Below, in pieces: positions 25,829 to 35,034 of a DNA stretch of 64,000 nucleotides. The position numbers were made by a program, and so were the translations under genes. The notes beneath the pieces were generated by a model. That model saw nothing but the letters and a program-made list of their open reading frames with translations. It searched no databases and was not told the DNA's origin. This stretch comes from Phycisphaerales bacterium (GTDB lineage: Bacteria; Planctomycetota; Phycisphaerae; Phycisphaerales; SM1A02): the NCBI GenBank assembly GCA_030748455.1, contig JASMLY010000080.1, forward strand, positions 21,652 to 85,651, written 5' to 3'. Position 1 is the first letter of the stretch, and each line of letters opens with the position of its first letter.

Positions 25829-26998
25829 ATGTATCGACCGACTATTTATATCCCAACGACGATGAAAACGCAACGGATTACATCTGCTCAATTCCTTTGT
25901 ACATGGGCAGGGTCTACACCTCCAAAATGTACCTCTGAACTGAGCGACAACATTGATGCTGCAATCATTCAAGCAGAGAGTGTAGAAGAACTCCTGACCT
26001 ACCTTCCAGTACTTCTTGAATTGCATGCGAGGAGCATCCCTACTCTCCTGCTTTGTGATCATGTCGGGCACCTCGGCGAACTACTCAAGGAACTCGATTT
26101 GACACAAGCACGGTTCCAAACTGATGGGGCAACCGTTTCAGGGATCGTATTTGGAATGTTACAACGTGAAGATGAACTTTCTATTTTAAGAAGCAAAGTT
26201 GGATTAATCTCAACACTTCGAACCACCCTACAAGAGGATATTGACCAACTGACGAGTGATTTGAATTCTGCCGCAACATTGCAACAGGAATTCATGTCGA
26301 ACCACACAGAACAACTCCATGGGATGTATTTCAACACACTCTGGAGACCAACTGGCGTAGTAAGTGGAGATATGTATGACATTACGAAACTTGACGATAC
26401 ATACATTTCCTTCTTCCTCGCGGATGCAATCGGGCATGGCATCCCAGCGGCAATGCTTGCGATGGCTATCTCCAAATCACTCGCTGCTTGTCGCCTCCAA
26501 CCAGATGGGACATTTACGTCGCCTGCTGAGGTGATGGACACGTTGAACCAAGCTATTTTAGATCGCAACGGTACAACAGCACGATTTGCAACTGCAATGT
26601 ACGGGCTTCTCAATTGCAAAACACGAACGCTACAGATTGCAGGTGCAGGGCACCCTTCCGCGCTCTGGATCAAAGACGGTGGTACGTTTGAACTCATAGA
26701 ATCAGGTGGGCCACTTCTAGGTGTCTTCCCAGATTCTACGTTCCCGCAACAAACAATCTCATTATCTCAACATGATCGAGTTGTGTGCTATTCAGATGGG
26801 TTTGAAGACGCACTTGAGAGTTCATCACCGAGTGATGTACTTCCTTCACATGCCCAGAAGATGTTTGAAATCAGCCAAAAAAATACAAACATCGTGAAAC
26901 AAGTCGGTCATATTCTAGATGGGCAACGTACACACCATGACGACCTTACGATGCTTTGTTTGCACGCCGCTGAAGTACCAGCAAAAGTAGCAGCCTAG
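25829..26998 (+). CDS. PP2C-type (SpoIIE/RsbU-like) serine phosphatase
   Basis: Signalling phosphatase that would dephosphorylate STAS antagonists. In 389 residues: an N-terminal domain of about 120 residues with receiver-like alternation (IDAAIIQAESVEELLTYLPVLLELHARSIPTLLLCD) but no clear phospho-acceptor Asp, a coiled coil (about 125-160, EDELSILRSKVGLISTLRTTLQEDIDQL), then the PPM domain with RPTGVVSGDMYDI, FFLADAIGHGIPAAMLAM, GAGHPSALW, GGPLLGVFPDSTF and CYSDGFEDALE; the metal-binding Asp residues are present. Two STAS proteins (8079, 31916) and an RsbW-type kinase (7584) in this window are candidate partners. ATG 25829 preferred over GTG 25811. Confidence 0.88.
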   Translation: MYRPTIYIPTTMKTQRITSAQFLCTWAGSTPPKCTSELSDNIDAAIIQAESVEELLTYLPVLLELHARSIPTLLLCDHVGHLGELLKELDLTQARFQTDGATVSGIVFGMLQREDELSILRSKVGLISTLRTTLQEDIDQLTSDLNSAATLQQEFMSNHTEQLHGMYFNTLWRPTGVVSGDMYDITKLDDTYISFFLADAIGHGIPAAMLAMAISKSLAACRLQPDGTFTSPAEVMDTLNQAILDRNGTTARFATAMYGLLNCKTRTLQIAGAGHPSALWIKDGGTFELIESGGPLLGVFPDSTFPQQTISLSQHDRVVCYSDGFEDALESSSPSDVLPSHAQKMFEISQKNTNIVKQVGHILDGQRTHHDDLTMLCLHAAEVPAKVAA

Positions 26999-27068
26999 CC
27001 GTACGTCGCTAGTATTCTTTCATCACCTACCATCGCTTGCACTGCCTAGGGTGAGAGCATCGAGATGC

Positions 27069-27683
27069 TTACTTCTTGTGCATTCTTCGCACAACTTGCA
27101 CGATCGTCCGAGCGAGAATGTCTGTTTCAATGTTGACGCGCATCCCAACTTGAAGCGATCCGAGTGTGGTTTCTGTGAGCGTTGTTGGAACGAGTGCAAC
27201 ATCGAACGAATCATCCTGTACCGATGCGATCGTGAGCGAGACGCCATCGATGGTAATAGAACCCTTGGGAATGACGACGTCAGTGTCAATCCCGTTCAAA
27301 GAATATCGAATTCTTGTTTCAATCTCTTCTTGAGAGCTCACATCTACTACCTCAACTGTGGCATCGATATGACCTTGCACTTGATGCCCACCGAGAAATC
27401 CATCAGCACGTAATGCTCTCTCAAGGTTGACGGAAGTTCCCGTCTCGAGGCCTCCTAAGGTGGTTTGGTTCAGTGTTTCAGGTACAACATCAAATGAGAG
27501 CTCGAAACCTTCTTCTACCTGAGAGAAATCTACGACAGTGAGGCAACAACCACTGACACAGATCGACTCCCCTAGACAAGGTGGAGTTTCCCACGGGCAG
27601 CAGAAAATGGTCAACTTTGACCCTGCTCGAGTCGGTGTATGACTTCGAATAGTTCCGATTTTTTGTACTAATCCTGTAAACAT
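27069..27683 (-). CDS. ribE: Riboflavin synthase, alpha chain
   Basis: Dismutates two 6,7-dimethyl-8-ribityllumazine molecules to riboflavin. The 204 residues form the family's two lumazine-binding barrels: MFTGLVQKIGTI at the start, CLTVVDF and ALRADGFLGGHQVQGHIDATV in the first half, and KGSITIDGVSLTIASV and ARTIVQVVRRM in the second. The conserved MFTG N terminus fixes the start. No FMN riboswitch is recognisable in the 98 bp before the divergent neighbour, and no other rib gene lies in the window. Confidence 0.95.
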   Translation of the reverse strand: MFTGLVQKIGTIRSHTPTRAGSKLTIFCCPWETPPCLGESICVSGCCLTVVDFSQVEEGFELSFDVVPETLNQTTLGGLETGTSVNLERALRADGFLGGHQVQGHIDATVEVVDVSSQEEIETRIRYSLNGIDTDVVIPKGSITIDGVSLTIASVQDDSFDVALVPTTLTETTLGSLQVGMRVNIETDILARTIVQVVRRMHKK

Positions 27684-27781
27684 GGAATGATTCCTTCAGT
27701 TGGACTTGACGCAATAGGTCCGCTCTTCGATACTGCTCAATTCAGCATTCTATGTTTGTCTGCTGAGAATGGAGATCCTAG

Positions 27782-28954
27782 ATGCGCAAGATACCGTTTG
27801 TTTCCTTACTCGCCACTGTTGCACTCGCAACAACTTCTGCTTTATCAGATGGAAAGACAGATACACCAGCCTCAATGGGTACAACGCACGGGGTGAATCT
27901 TCAAGATTTACGAGAAATTTCGTACAGAATTGATTGGGTCAACCAAGAGACTGCAGCAGATTTACACCTTGCAACACTCACCGATTCAAAGTTATATGCG
28001 ATAGATACGTTCGATCACCTCGTATGTTACGACCTCAAGAATGGGAGTTGGCTCTGGTCTACGCCTGTGGGGAATCGCATCTACGCCCTACTAGGAATCA
28101 ATGCCAACGAAGAAGCTCGCCAAGTGTATGTGAATGCCGATGGGGCAGTGTATGCATTTGAATCTGACACTGGGATGCTCCCTACGTTTACAGACAACCC
28201 AATGAAGGATGCTACAGATAAACCAGTTCAAAAATTACGTTGGTCTGCAAATACGCCCGCGATCTTGTCAGGGAGTACACTGCTCTATGGGTCTAGGAAT
28301 GGAAACCTAGTCTGGCATGATTGCAGCATAGGGTTTTCTTCTCGAACGTATTCAATTGCAGACTCGATGCAGATCGCACCTACAATCAGCGGAGACATTG
28401 TTGTTGCAACAGGTGGCAAAGGTTCTGTTGCAGCAATTGACCTCAAAAATTCAAGATCGCTTTGGCTAATGGAACTGCTTGACGCAATCGTAGTATCCCC
28501 CACGATTAACCATGGTACTGTGTATATTGCTGGGACAGACCAGTACCTTCGTGCAGTCGATTTGTACACCGGAAGACCTCGATGGAAATATCTCACAACT
28601 GCGGAGTTAGTTGATGCTCCAGTCGTTATAGACGATGCGCTCTACCAACAAATCCCTGGAGCAGGGCTCACCTCTTTTTCTGCATTCGCACCAGATATCA
28701 CTGGCGAAAAAAGATGGACTTCTCCAAAAGTTACAGGGAATGTGATCACGACTACAAAAGATGACCGGCTCCTCTGTTGGGATGCAAAAGCACGAGTTCT
28801 TCAGGTAGTCGACCCAAAGCATGGCTCGGTTACCTACACCATGGCACTCCCCTTAGTGCAAACATTACTTGTCGATTCTCTCATAGGCGGTAATTTGTAC
28901 CTTGTCACAGATGACGATGCAATCATCAAACTCATACCCCGACTCAGCAACTAA
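27782..28954 (+). CDS. Exported PQQ-like beta-propeller protein
   Basis: A 390-residue exported protein with signal peptide MRKIPFVSLLATVALATTSALS and repeated PQQ-type propeller blades: DSKLYAIDTFDHLVCYDLKNGSWLW, VYVNADGAVYAFESDTGM, SVAAIDLKNSRSLW, VYIAGTDQYLRAVDLYTGRPRWKY and DRLLCWDAKARVLQV. The pattern (store value, then x-D-x-x-x-G-x-x-x-W) is that of scaffold propellers such as BamB or of planctomycete surface proteins; no enzyme active site is visible. BamB would be lipid-anchored, but no lipobox Cys is present. ATG at 27782 follows GGAG. It precedes purH by 17 bp on the same strand. Confidence 0.8.
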   Translation: MRKIPFVSLLATVALATTSALSDGKTDTPASMGTTHGVNLQDLREISYRIDWVNQETAADLHLATLTDSKLYAIDTFDHLVCYDLKNGSWLWSTPVGNRIYALLGINANEEARQVYVNADGAVYAFESDTGMLPTFTDNPMKDATDKPVQKLRWSANTPAILSGSTLLYGSRNGNLVWHDCSIGFSSRTYSIADSMQIAPTISGDIVVATGGKGSVAAIDLKNSRSLWLMELLDAIVVSPTINHGTVYIAGTDQYLRAVDLYTGRPRWKYLTTAELVDAPVVIDDALYQQIPGAGLTSFSAFAPDITGEKRWTSPKVTGNVITTTKDDRLLCWDAKARVLQVVDPKHGSVTYTMALPLVQTLLVDSLIGGNLYLVTDDDAIIKLIPRLSN

Positions 28955-28971
28955 CGAGGATTTGTCCTTCG

Positions 28972-30552
28972 ATGACAACGTCGCAATCGATTCACCGAGC
29001 TTTGATTTCTGTCAGTGACAAAGCTGGCGTCGTAGATTTTGCTCGAACTCTACATGACAACGGAGCTGAACTCATTTCAACAGGTGGCACTGCGAAAGTG
29101 CTACTCGAAGCCGGTTTACCTGTTACTCCAGTGGATGCAGTCACAGGCTTTCCAGAAATGCTTGACGGGCGAGTAAAAACACTCCACCCTCTCATTCATG
29201 GTGGATTACTCGGGCGAAGAGACAATCCACAGCACGTGCAAGCGATGTCTTCGTACAACATCGAACCAATAGATTTAGTGTGCATTGACCTCTACCCATT
29301 TGAGCAGACGATCACAGATACAACAGTCACTGAACTTGAAGCAATTGAACAAATTGATATTGGCGGTCCTGCCATGATTCGTTCTGCGGCAAAGAACTTT
29401 GAGTTCGTCACAGTTGTAACCAACCCATCGCAATATGCACTGCTCTATGCAGACTTTGCAATGACAGGTGGAAAAATTACTGCTGAACTTCGTCGCGATT
29501 TAGCAACTGCAGCGTTCTCTCGTACGGCTGAGTATGACACGATCATCAGTTCGTGGATGCAAGGCGAAGAACCCGATGCGCCAACCCACATGCAAATCAA
29601 TGGGCAACTCGAGCAAACCCTACGGTATGGAGAAAATCCCGATCAAACTGCGTCGCTGTACAGAGATACCTGTGTGCAAGGTCCAAACGTTGTTACCGCA
29701 AGTGTCGTTGCAGGAAAACCATTGAGCTACAACAATTTGTTTGATGCAGCAGCCGCCCTCGAGGTCGTTTTGGATCTACACGCCTATGCGAACAAACCTG
29801 CTGCTGCCATCATCAAACACACCAATCCTTGTGGTGCAGCATTTGGTTCTGACCTCACAGATGCCTTCACACGAGCTTGGAGGGGCGATCCACTTGCAGC
29901 ATTTGGAGGCATTGTCGCCTTAAGTGGCCCTGCCACTGAAGATGTCGCGCACCAAATCGTTCACGGGGACAAATTCCTCGAAGTGATTGTAGCACCCACC
30001 TTTACGGAAGGGGCAAAGAGAATACTCTCTGACCGCTGGAAAAATGTACGCCTTCTTGAAGTTGGTGATGACCCAAGACCCACGCATCTGCAACAGGTAC
30101 GATCTGTCGCTGGTGGTTTTTTACTCCAAAGCACAACGCCAACCACTGCCAAAACGGATCAATGGGAGGTGGTTACTGGGCCTGCGCCTTCTACACAAAT
30201 GCTCGACGATGCTGCGATTGCTTGGATTACCTGTTCGCACCTGAAATCGAACGCGATCTCAATCGTTGCTGATGGTTCCCTGATCGGAGGAGGGATGGGA
30301 CAAGTTGATCGAGTCTCTGCTGCAAAACTCGCAATTGAGCGAGCAGGTGCCGCACTGACAGATGCGAAGACTCCTGTTGCTGGATCTGACGCATTTTTCC
30401 CATTCCCTGATGGACCACAACTGCTCATCGATGCGGGTATCAAATGTATCGTGCAGCCAGGGGGAAGTGTCAGGGATCAAGAAACGATCGACGTATGCGA
30501 GCAAGCGCAAGTCACACTGCTCCATACAGGGATGAGATGTTTCAGGCACTAG
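28972..30552 (+). CDS. purH: Bifunctional AICAR formyltransferase/IMP cyclohydrolase
   Basis: Last two steps of purine synthesis. The N-terminal MGS-like cyclohydrolase domain (about 1-195) shows HRALISVSDKAGVVDFAR, ELISTGGTAKVL, DGRVKTLHPLIHGGLL; the AICAR transformylase domain shows QTLRYGENPDQTASLY, KPLSYNNLFDAAAALEV, AAAIIKHTNPCGAAFG, LKSNAISIV, GGGMGQVDRVSAAKLA and SDAFFPFPDGPQLLIDAG. Length 526 matches E. coli (529). It follows the propeller gene closely and overlaps the convergent HNH gene by 11 bp. guaA in the same window completes GMP formation. Confidence 0.97.
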   Translation: MTTSQSIHRALISVSDKAGVVDFARTLHDNGAELISTGGTAKVLLEAGLPVTPVDAVTGFPEMLDGRVKTLHPLIHGGLLGRRDNPQHVQAMSSYNIEPIDLVCIDLYPFEQTITDTTVTELEAIEQIDIGGPAMIRSAAKNFEFVTVVTNPSQYALLYADFAMTGGKITAELRRDLATAAFSRTAEYDTIISSWMQGEEPDAPTHMQINGQLEQTLRYGENPDQTASLYRDTCVQGPNVVTASVVAGKPLSYNNLFDAAAALEVVLDLHAYANKPAAAIIKHTNPCGAAFGSDLTDAFTRAWRGDPLAAFGGIVALSGPATEDVAHQIVHGDKFLEVIVAPTFTEGAKRILSDRWKNVRLLEVGDDPRPTHLQQVRSVAGGFLLQSTTPTTAKTDQWEVVTGPAPSTQMLDDAAIAWITCSHLKSNAISIVADGSLIGGGMGQVDRVSAAKLAIERAGAALTDAKTPVAGSDAFFPFPDGPQLLIDAGIKCIVQPGGSVRDQETIDVCEQAQVTLLHTGMRCFRH

Positions 30553-31192
30553 TGTCAGGTGTAGTTTCTTTTAACTCAACAGTCCAGTACGCGTTATTCA
30601 AAAAGGTCTTCCACGACTGATATTGTTTTTTCCCGATACGTATTCGCAGTGATTCGCACTTTGCCGGCTTAAATGGCTTTCTGATGAGTGCCATCCCTGC
30701 TTGCCTAGGGGTTCTTCCACCCTTTTTGGTATTACATTTCAAACAGGCACACACTAAATTCGTCCAAGAGTTGCCGCCACCTTGCACACGTGGCACAATA
30801 TGATCAAGGGTGAGATCTGATGAAGAAAAGCGTTTCCCACAGTATTGACAGTTGTTTTTATCTCGTGCATACAGGTTTCTTCGTGTTAAGCGAACCTGTG
30901 GCTTAATCACTTTATCAAAGGCGAGGAGTCGAATGATTTTGGGGACCGCGATCTCGATTGAGGGGAGTTGTACCCATGCGTGCTGTGTTGGCTCAAACTC
31001 TTTTTGCATTTGTGCAACATCGATCCAATTTTCTAGGTCGTACGTTTCCCAGTGACCTGCTTCTACGGAAAGAATCTCTGCTGCTTCACGACAGAGCAAT
31101 GTGAATGCTTCTCGGGCTGGGATGACTCGTACAGCACTATACCCCTTGTTGAGGACTAACACCTTGTGATCTAAAGCCATTGCGTGTGTCAT
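30542..31192 (-). CDS. HNH endonuclease family protein
   Basis: A 216-residue protein with an N-terminal all-planctomycete/actinobacterial type region (VLVLNKGYSAVRVIPAREAFTLL) and a C-terminal HNH nuclease fold: RDKNNCQYCGKRF (first zinc CxxC), LTLDHIVPRVQGGGNSWTNLVCACLKCNTKKGGRTP (His, Asn, second CxxC). All catalytic and zinc residues are kept. The family is widespread, chromosomal and not linked to mobile elements; its role is unknown, possibly DNA repair. A start at residue 5 is possible. It overlaps purH at the 3' end and follows the nuoB region. Confidence 0.88.
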   Translation of the reverse strand: MTHAMALDHKVLVLNKGYSAVRVIPAREAFTLLCREAAEILSVEAGHWETYDLENWIDVAQMQKEFEPTQHAWVQLPSIEIAVPKIIRLLAFDKVIKPQVRLTRRNLYARDKNNCQYCGKRFSSSDLTLDHIVPRVQGGGNSWTNLVCACLKCNTKKGGRTPRQAGMALIRKPFKPAKCESLRIRIGKKQYQSWKTFLNNAYWTVELKETTPDTSA

Positions 31193-31256
31193 CTGTACGA
31201 TACCCTATGCGTATTTGTAACAGATTTTGTGCAATATAAAGGGGTCGTGTAGGTAT

Positions 31257-31832
31257 TTATTGGGGAGATCCGTGTACGGTCAGTGGTGTTTGTGGGGATG
31301 AACCCTGCTCTGCAGAGAGGAGTTCGACTCCTAAGGGCATGCGTTTTCCGTCCCCGTCGTAGGGTATATTGTCTTCGTCGATAATTTTTTGTATCGCCAT
31401 AACACCTTCGATCAACATCTCTGGCCTGGGAGGACAACCCGGCACGTACACGTCGACTGGTAGAAACTGATCGATACCCTGAACAACTGCGTACGTGTCG
31501 AACACGCCGCCTGTTGAAGCGCAAGCGCCCATTGAAATGACCCACTTGGGTTCTGCCATCTGGATGTAAATTCGTTGGAGGACTGGCATCATCTTCACAG
31601 ATACCCTGCCAGCGACGATCATCAGATCTGCCTGACGAGGGCTGAAGCGAAACACCTCTGCTCCAAATCGTGCGAGGTCGAACCGGCTCGATGCTGTTGC
31701 CATAAGTTCGATCCCACAGCAGGCAGTTGCAAAAGGCATTGGCCAAACGCTTGATCGGCGAGCCCAGTTGATGACTCTGCTCATTTGTGTCGTAAGGTAA
31801 CCGTCGACTGGAATGGCTTCTTCGAGACCCAT
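31257..31832 (-). CDS. nuoB: NADH-quinone oxidoreductase subunit B
   Basis: Holds iron-sulfur cluster N2 of respiratory complex I, next to the quinone site. In 191 residues the N2 ligands are present: adjacent Cys38-Cys39 ([10 protein letters not shown]), Cys104 (MGACASTGG) and Cys133 (VPGCPPRPE). The C-terminal 40 residues beyond the family core are variable. It is an isolated gene on the minus strand between the HNH gene and a STAS gene; nuoC is 8.4 kb away on the other strand, so the nuo cluster is broken up in this genome. The start follows a weak Shine-Dalgarno. Confidence 0.95.
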   Translation of the reverse strand: MGLEEAIPVDGYLTTQMSRVINWARRSSVWPMPFATACCGIELMATASSRFDLARFGAEVFRFSPRQADLMIVAGRVSVKMMPVLQRIYIQMAEPKWVISMGACASTGGVFDTYAVVQGIDQFLPVDVYVPGCPPRPEMLIEGVMAIQKIIDEDNIPYDGDGKRMPLGVELLSAEQGSSPQTPLTVHGSPQ

Positions 31833-31915
31833 GTTCTTTATATGATACAGGCTGCCACAACAAACGGGTGAAGTGTGACAGCCAGTGATACAAGTACATG
31901 TTCTATTCGGCTTTC

Positions 31916-32326
31916 TTACGCTGCGTGACCAAATGGAGCACTCGTTGCCCCACCGATCGTGAAGAGTCGATCCAATCGCATCATTTCAAAGAGTTCTTGA
32001 AGGTGGCTCGTGAGACCCACAATTGAAGTCTCTGCTTTGCATTGCTCAGCTGTGTTCCGAACATCTATGCACATCCCTAAGCCAAGACTGGAAATGAATT
32101 GCACTTCACTGAAGTCTAAAACTAAGTGCTTCACTTTCGTCCCACATTCACGAAGTTTCGCATTGACAGAGTTTGCAATGACTGCTGCTTCACGCTCACC
32201 GATTCTTGGTCCGACAAATGTCGCGTGAACTGTCCCGTTTTTAAAGGTCGTTTCGACAAAGAGCGATCGTTTCTTTGGAGTACTGCTTTTCTTATTGATT
32301 CCGTTCATGTTGGTGTAGTCGGTCAT
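31916..32326 (-). CDS. STAS domain protein
   Basis: Anti-sigma-antagonist-like protein of 136 residues. After a basic leader ([15 protein letters not shown]) comes a STAS fold with [32 protein letters not shown], the Ser-Ser-Leu-Gly segment corresponding to the phospho-site, and [21 protein letters not shown] at 32326 is chosen because residues upstream in the open frame (rich in F, Y and S) do not look like STAS; ATG at 32308 is also possible. It has no kinase beside it; the RsbW-type kinase at 7.6 kb and the PP2C at 25.8 kb are plausible partners. Confidence 0.8.
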   Translation of the reverse strand: MTDYTNMNGINKKSSTPKKRSLFVETTFKNGTVHATFVGPRIGEREAAVIANSVNAKLRECGTKVKHLVLDFSEVQFISSLGLGMCIDVRNTAEQCKAETSIVGLTSHLQELFEMMRLDRLFTIGGATSAPFGHAA

Positions 32327-32450
32327 TTTGTTGCTCCACTTTGGTTTGCTACCTAGAAAACCGTAAGAAATTGAAAATCTTTCAAAATACATCAAAAAAG
32401 CCACACCTTGGGGACCCGCAGAAGCGATTCATTCATTGGGAATTTTTGAC

Positions 32451-33377
32451 TTATCGGTCTGTAACAGAGTCAAAAATTGAGGAAACCTGCAATCCAAGCA
32501 AGATAATGAGCCACATGAGATACAACCAAAACATGAAAATCGGCAACAATCCAAGTGAACCATACAGTTGCTTCATTGAAACAGCGTGCGTAAAGTAGAG
32601 TGAAAGTGTTGCTTGCCCCGCCATCAATAAGATTGCAGCGACGGCAGATCCGATCATCACTGGTGCCCCCTTCAATTTTGCAGTTGGAATACTCTTATAC
32701 AGCAACAGTAGCACACCCCAACAAAGAAAGAAACTCCAAACCTTCTGTGCAATGAGGAGGAGCCAAGCAAAACCGACATATGATTCTATGAGGGAGGCAA
32801 CTTCTCGATCAGCCCAAAGACCAACTGCTGCTGCGATTGGCCCGAATGTGAGTAGGAACCAATACGATGGAATGCGACGCCACCAAGATCTCCCTGATGA
32901 AGACCGACAAATAACATTAAAGCAGTATTCAATATTCATCATCAGAGCCACAGCTGAATAGATCAAAAGAAGAACACCAAGCCACGTCAGTGTCGCGATG
33001 TTAACATTCATCCCACTCGTGACAAGATCAGTAAGCCATGCTCCTAATGTTGTTGAAACTTCTGCCCCTTCTGTTGCGACTTCCACTTGGTCAAGACCAG
33101 AAGCAGTCATTGCATTTTGCAAAAACTCATAGAAGCGAGATTCTCCCATGATTGATCGAGCAACTCCTGCCCCTACCACCGTGACGGGCAAAACACCAAA
33201 CAACGTTCGATAGGTGAGCGCTGCTGCCATAGTACTTGCACTATCTTCTGACAATTGCGAGGCGCCCTGTTTCAGCACCTTCCATGTGTAGCGAACCAAT
33301 CGTTCCCATCGCGAGAGTTCATCTAATGGGTTATGGATCGCAGATCGGAGCCATTTGAGGATGGTTGAAAGTCGCAT
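32451..33377 (-). CDS. YihY/BrkB family membrane protein
   Basis: Polytopic inner-membrane protein of the YihY (UPF0761) family, sometimes annotated as ribonuclease BN in error; function unknown. The 308 residues show the N-terminal amphipathic part, the hallmark STMAAALTYRTLFGVLPVTVVGAG, six hydrophobic helices, the IPSYWFLLTFGPIAAAVGLWA segment, LLLYKSIPTAKLKGAPVMIGSAVAAILLM and the final YGSLGLLPIFMFWLYLMWLIILLG. ATG at 33377 is preferred; the frame is open to 33443 into the divergent pseudouridine synthase region. The 124 bp between its stop and the STAS start hold no clear feature. Confidence 0.88.
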   Translation of the reverse strand: MRLSTILKWLRSAIHNPLDELSRWERLVRYTWKVLKQGASQLSEDSASTMAAALTYRTLFGVLPVTVVGAGVARSIMGESRFYEFLQNAMTASGLDQVEVATEGAEVSTTLGAWLTDLVTSGMNVNIATLTWLGVLLLIYSAVALMMNIEYCFNVICRSSSGRSWWRRIPSYWFLLTFGPIAAAVGLWADREVASLIESYVGFAWLLLIAQKVWSFFLCWGVLLLLYKSIPTAKLKGAPVMIGSAVAAILLMAGQATLSLYFTHAVSMKQLYGSLGLLPIFMFWLYLMWLIILLGLQVSSIFDSVTDR

Positions 33378-33396
33378 CTCGTGTAGACTAGCCCAA

Positions 33397-34218
33397 ATGG
33401 GCTGGAATAGCAGTACTGCAAATAAAGACGACGACCCCCGCAATATCTACAAAGATGCTTCGCGTGGAGTTCGGTTGCAGCGTGTCCTCGTAGACGGTGG
33501 CATTGCATCTCGTCGCAAATGTGAACAACTCATCGAAGAAGGTGAAGTTCGTGTCAATGGCGTTGTTGTAGATTTCTTACCCGCGTGGGTTGACATCGCG
33601 CAAGATCGAATCACCGTAAAAGATAGAAAACTCAGATTTAACGCCACACCGGTCTATGTGATGTACTACAAACCACGCGGAATCGTGAGCACAGCGAGTG
33701 ATCCAGAAGGTCGTCGATGCGTAGGAGATATCGTTCAGCACCACTCTGGTACGAGAATCTTCCCCATCGGCAGGCTAGATATGGAAAGCCAAGGGATGCT
33801 GCTTCTGACAAATGATCGGCAACTCACACAAGAACTCACGCACCCCAAGCATGAAGTCACAAAGATCTACGAGGTCACAGTCAAGGGTACTGTCGAACAG
33901 GAAACCCTTGAGAAATTGAAAAAAGGTGTATTCATTTCAGATGTACATACGCGGCACGATGAAAAACAACAAGCCAAGAGAGCACGAGTCGAGTCCATCG
34001 AACTCGTTCGAGCAGACCGAGGAAAATCCCTTCTTAAAGTAGAACTTTCAGAGGGAAGGAATAGACAAATCCGACGAATGCTTGCAATCGTCGGACACCC
34101 AGTGAAACGACTACGAAGAATCCAGATTGGTCCACTTCAACTCAAAGGCCTTCGCTCTGGTCAATGGCGTGATTTACTACCCAATGAAGTGCAAGCTCTG
34201 AAAAAAGCCGCTCTGTAA
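33397..34218 (+). CDS. Ribosomal large/small-subunit pseudouridine synthase, RsuA/RluB family
   Basis: RNA modification enzyme. A short leader is followed by an S4 RNA-binding domain (VRLQRVLVDGGIASRRKCEQLIEEGEVRVNG, about residues 25-75) and the catalytic domain with YYKPRGIVST, IFPIGRLDMESQGMLLLTNDR (catalytic Asp in GRLD), EVTKIYEVTVKG, and LSEGRNRQIRRMLAIVGHPVKRLRRIQIG. Length 273 fits RluB-type enzymes acting on 23S rRNA, though RsuA specificity cannot be excluded. It converges on scpA (10 bp apart). The scpA-scpB-rluB trio seen elsewhere is here reduced to scpA and this gene. Confidence 0.9.
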   Translation: MGWNSSTANKDDDPRNIYKDASRGVRLQRVLVDGGIASRRKCEQLIEEGEVRVNGVVVDFLPAWVDIAQDRITVKDRKLRFNATPVYVMYYKPRGIVSTASDPEGRRCVGDIVQHHSGTRIFPIGRLDMESQGMLLLTNDRQLTQELTHPKHEVTKIYEVTVKGTVEQETLEKLKKGVFISDVHTRHDEKQQAKRARVESIELVRADRGKSLLKVELSEGRNRQIRRMLAIVGHPVKRLRRIQIGPLQLKGLRSGQWRDLLPNEVQALKKAAL

Positions 34219-34228
34219 GCGTTCGTTC

Positions 34229-34993
34229 TTACTCCCCGCGAGGAGCAATTGTGATCTCACCCCATGCGGACTCTTGAGAGAGTGTGACCTTTCCCATACG
34301 AACGAGTTCGAGCGCTGCAAGAAACATTCCTACACGTTCTGAGCTCTTAAGCCCCTCGAATGTTGAACTCAGCGTAATCATGCCCGAAGTAGAACGGTGG
34401 ATCCGATCGAGCAAATCTTCTTGGCATAACTCGATTGGTGTATCATCGAGTTCGATGTGGTGTTCACCGATCCGAGCAAAATCAATTGCTGATGCGATGT
34501 GTTCGTACGCATCTGCAAGGTCTAAAATATGAACGTCGTCTAGTTCAAGTGCGGGTTCCTCTTGGACCTCAATGGCGCGAACTTGAATGCGTGCACGGTA
34601 TCGCAGCCCAAAGTGGGCTTTTCGTGATTCAAGCTCTTCACCTGCTGTTCGAATCCGCTGGAATGCGAGTAATTGCCGGATCAGGTCTTCCCGTGGATCA
34701 AGCGTACCCTCATCTGTTTCTGATTCTGCTTCAACTTCCGCTTGCTGATCGGCGGGCACAAGTGTTCTGGATTTGATCTCAATCAGCGTCGCTGCCATGA
34801 CCAGAAATTCACCAGCCATGTCTATATCGATGGTTGTAGCGTGCCGGAGCACTGCGAGGTACTCATCGGTAACTTGAGAAATGTCAATGTCTTGGATATC
34901 CACCTCAGCCCGACGAACGAGGTAGAGCAAGAGATCAAGTGGGCCGTCAAAGGCCTCTAGGGATACTCTGAATTGTTCTTGGGGTAGAATCAT
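34229..34993 (-). CDS. scpA: Segregation and condensation protein A
   Basis: Kleisin subunit of the SMC-ScpAB condensin. The 254-residue protein starts with FRVSLEAFDGPLDLLLYLVRRAEVDIQDIDISQVTDEYLAVL, the SMC-neck-binding helix region, then AGEFLVMAATLIEIKSRTLVP, an acidic linker (EVEAESETDEGTLDPRED), and the C-terminal winged helix (RVGMFLAALELVRMGKVTLSQESAWGEI). ScpB and SMC are not in the window. It is divergent from kdsD and convergent with the pseudouridine synthase gene. Confidence 0.93.
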   Translation of the reverse strand: MILPQEQFRVSLEAFDGPLDLLLYLVRRAEVDIQDIDISQVTDEYLAVLRHATTIDIDMAGEFLVMAATLIEIKSRTLVPADQQAEVEAESETDEGTLDPREDLIRQLLAFQRIRTAGEELESRKAHFGLRYRARIQVRAIEVQEEPALELDDVHILDLADAYEHIASAIDFARIGEHHIELDDTPIELCQEDLLDRIHRSTSGMITLSSTFEGLKSSERVGMFLAALELVRMGKVTLSQESAWGEITIAPRGE

Positions 34994-35034
34994 CTGTTCA
35001 ATACCTCACCTGCGGTACAATGGCATCATACCCC

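Noticed and set aside
27684..27781. FMN riboswitch before ribE
   Set aside because: The gap is under 100 bp and lacks the conserved junction sequences of the FMN aptamer.
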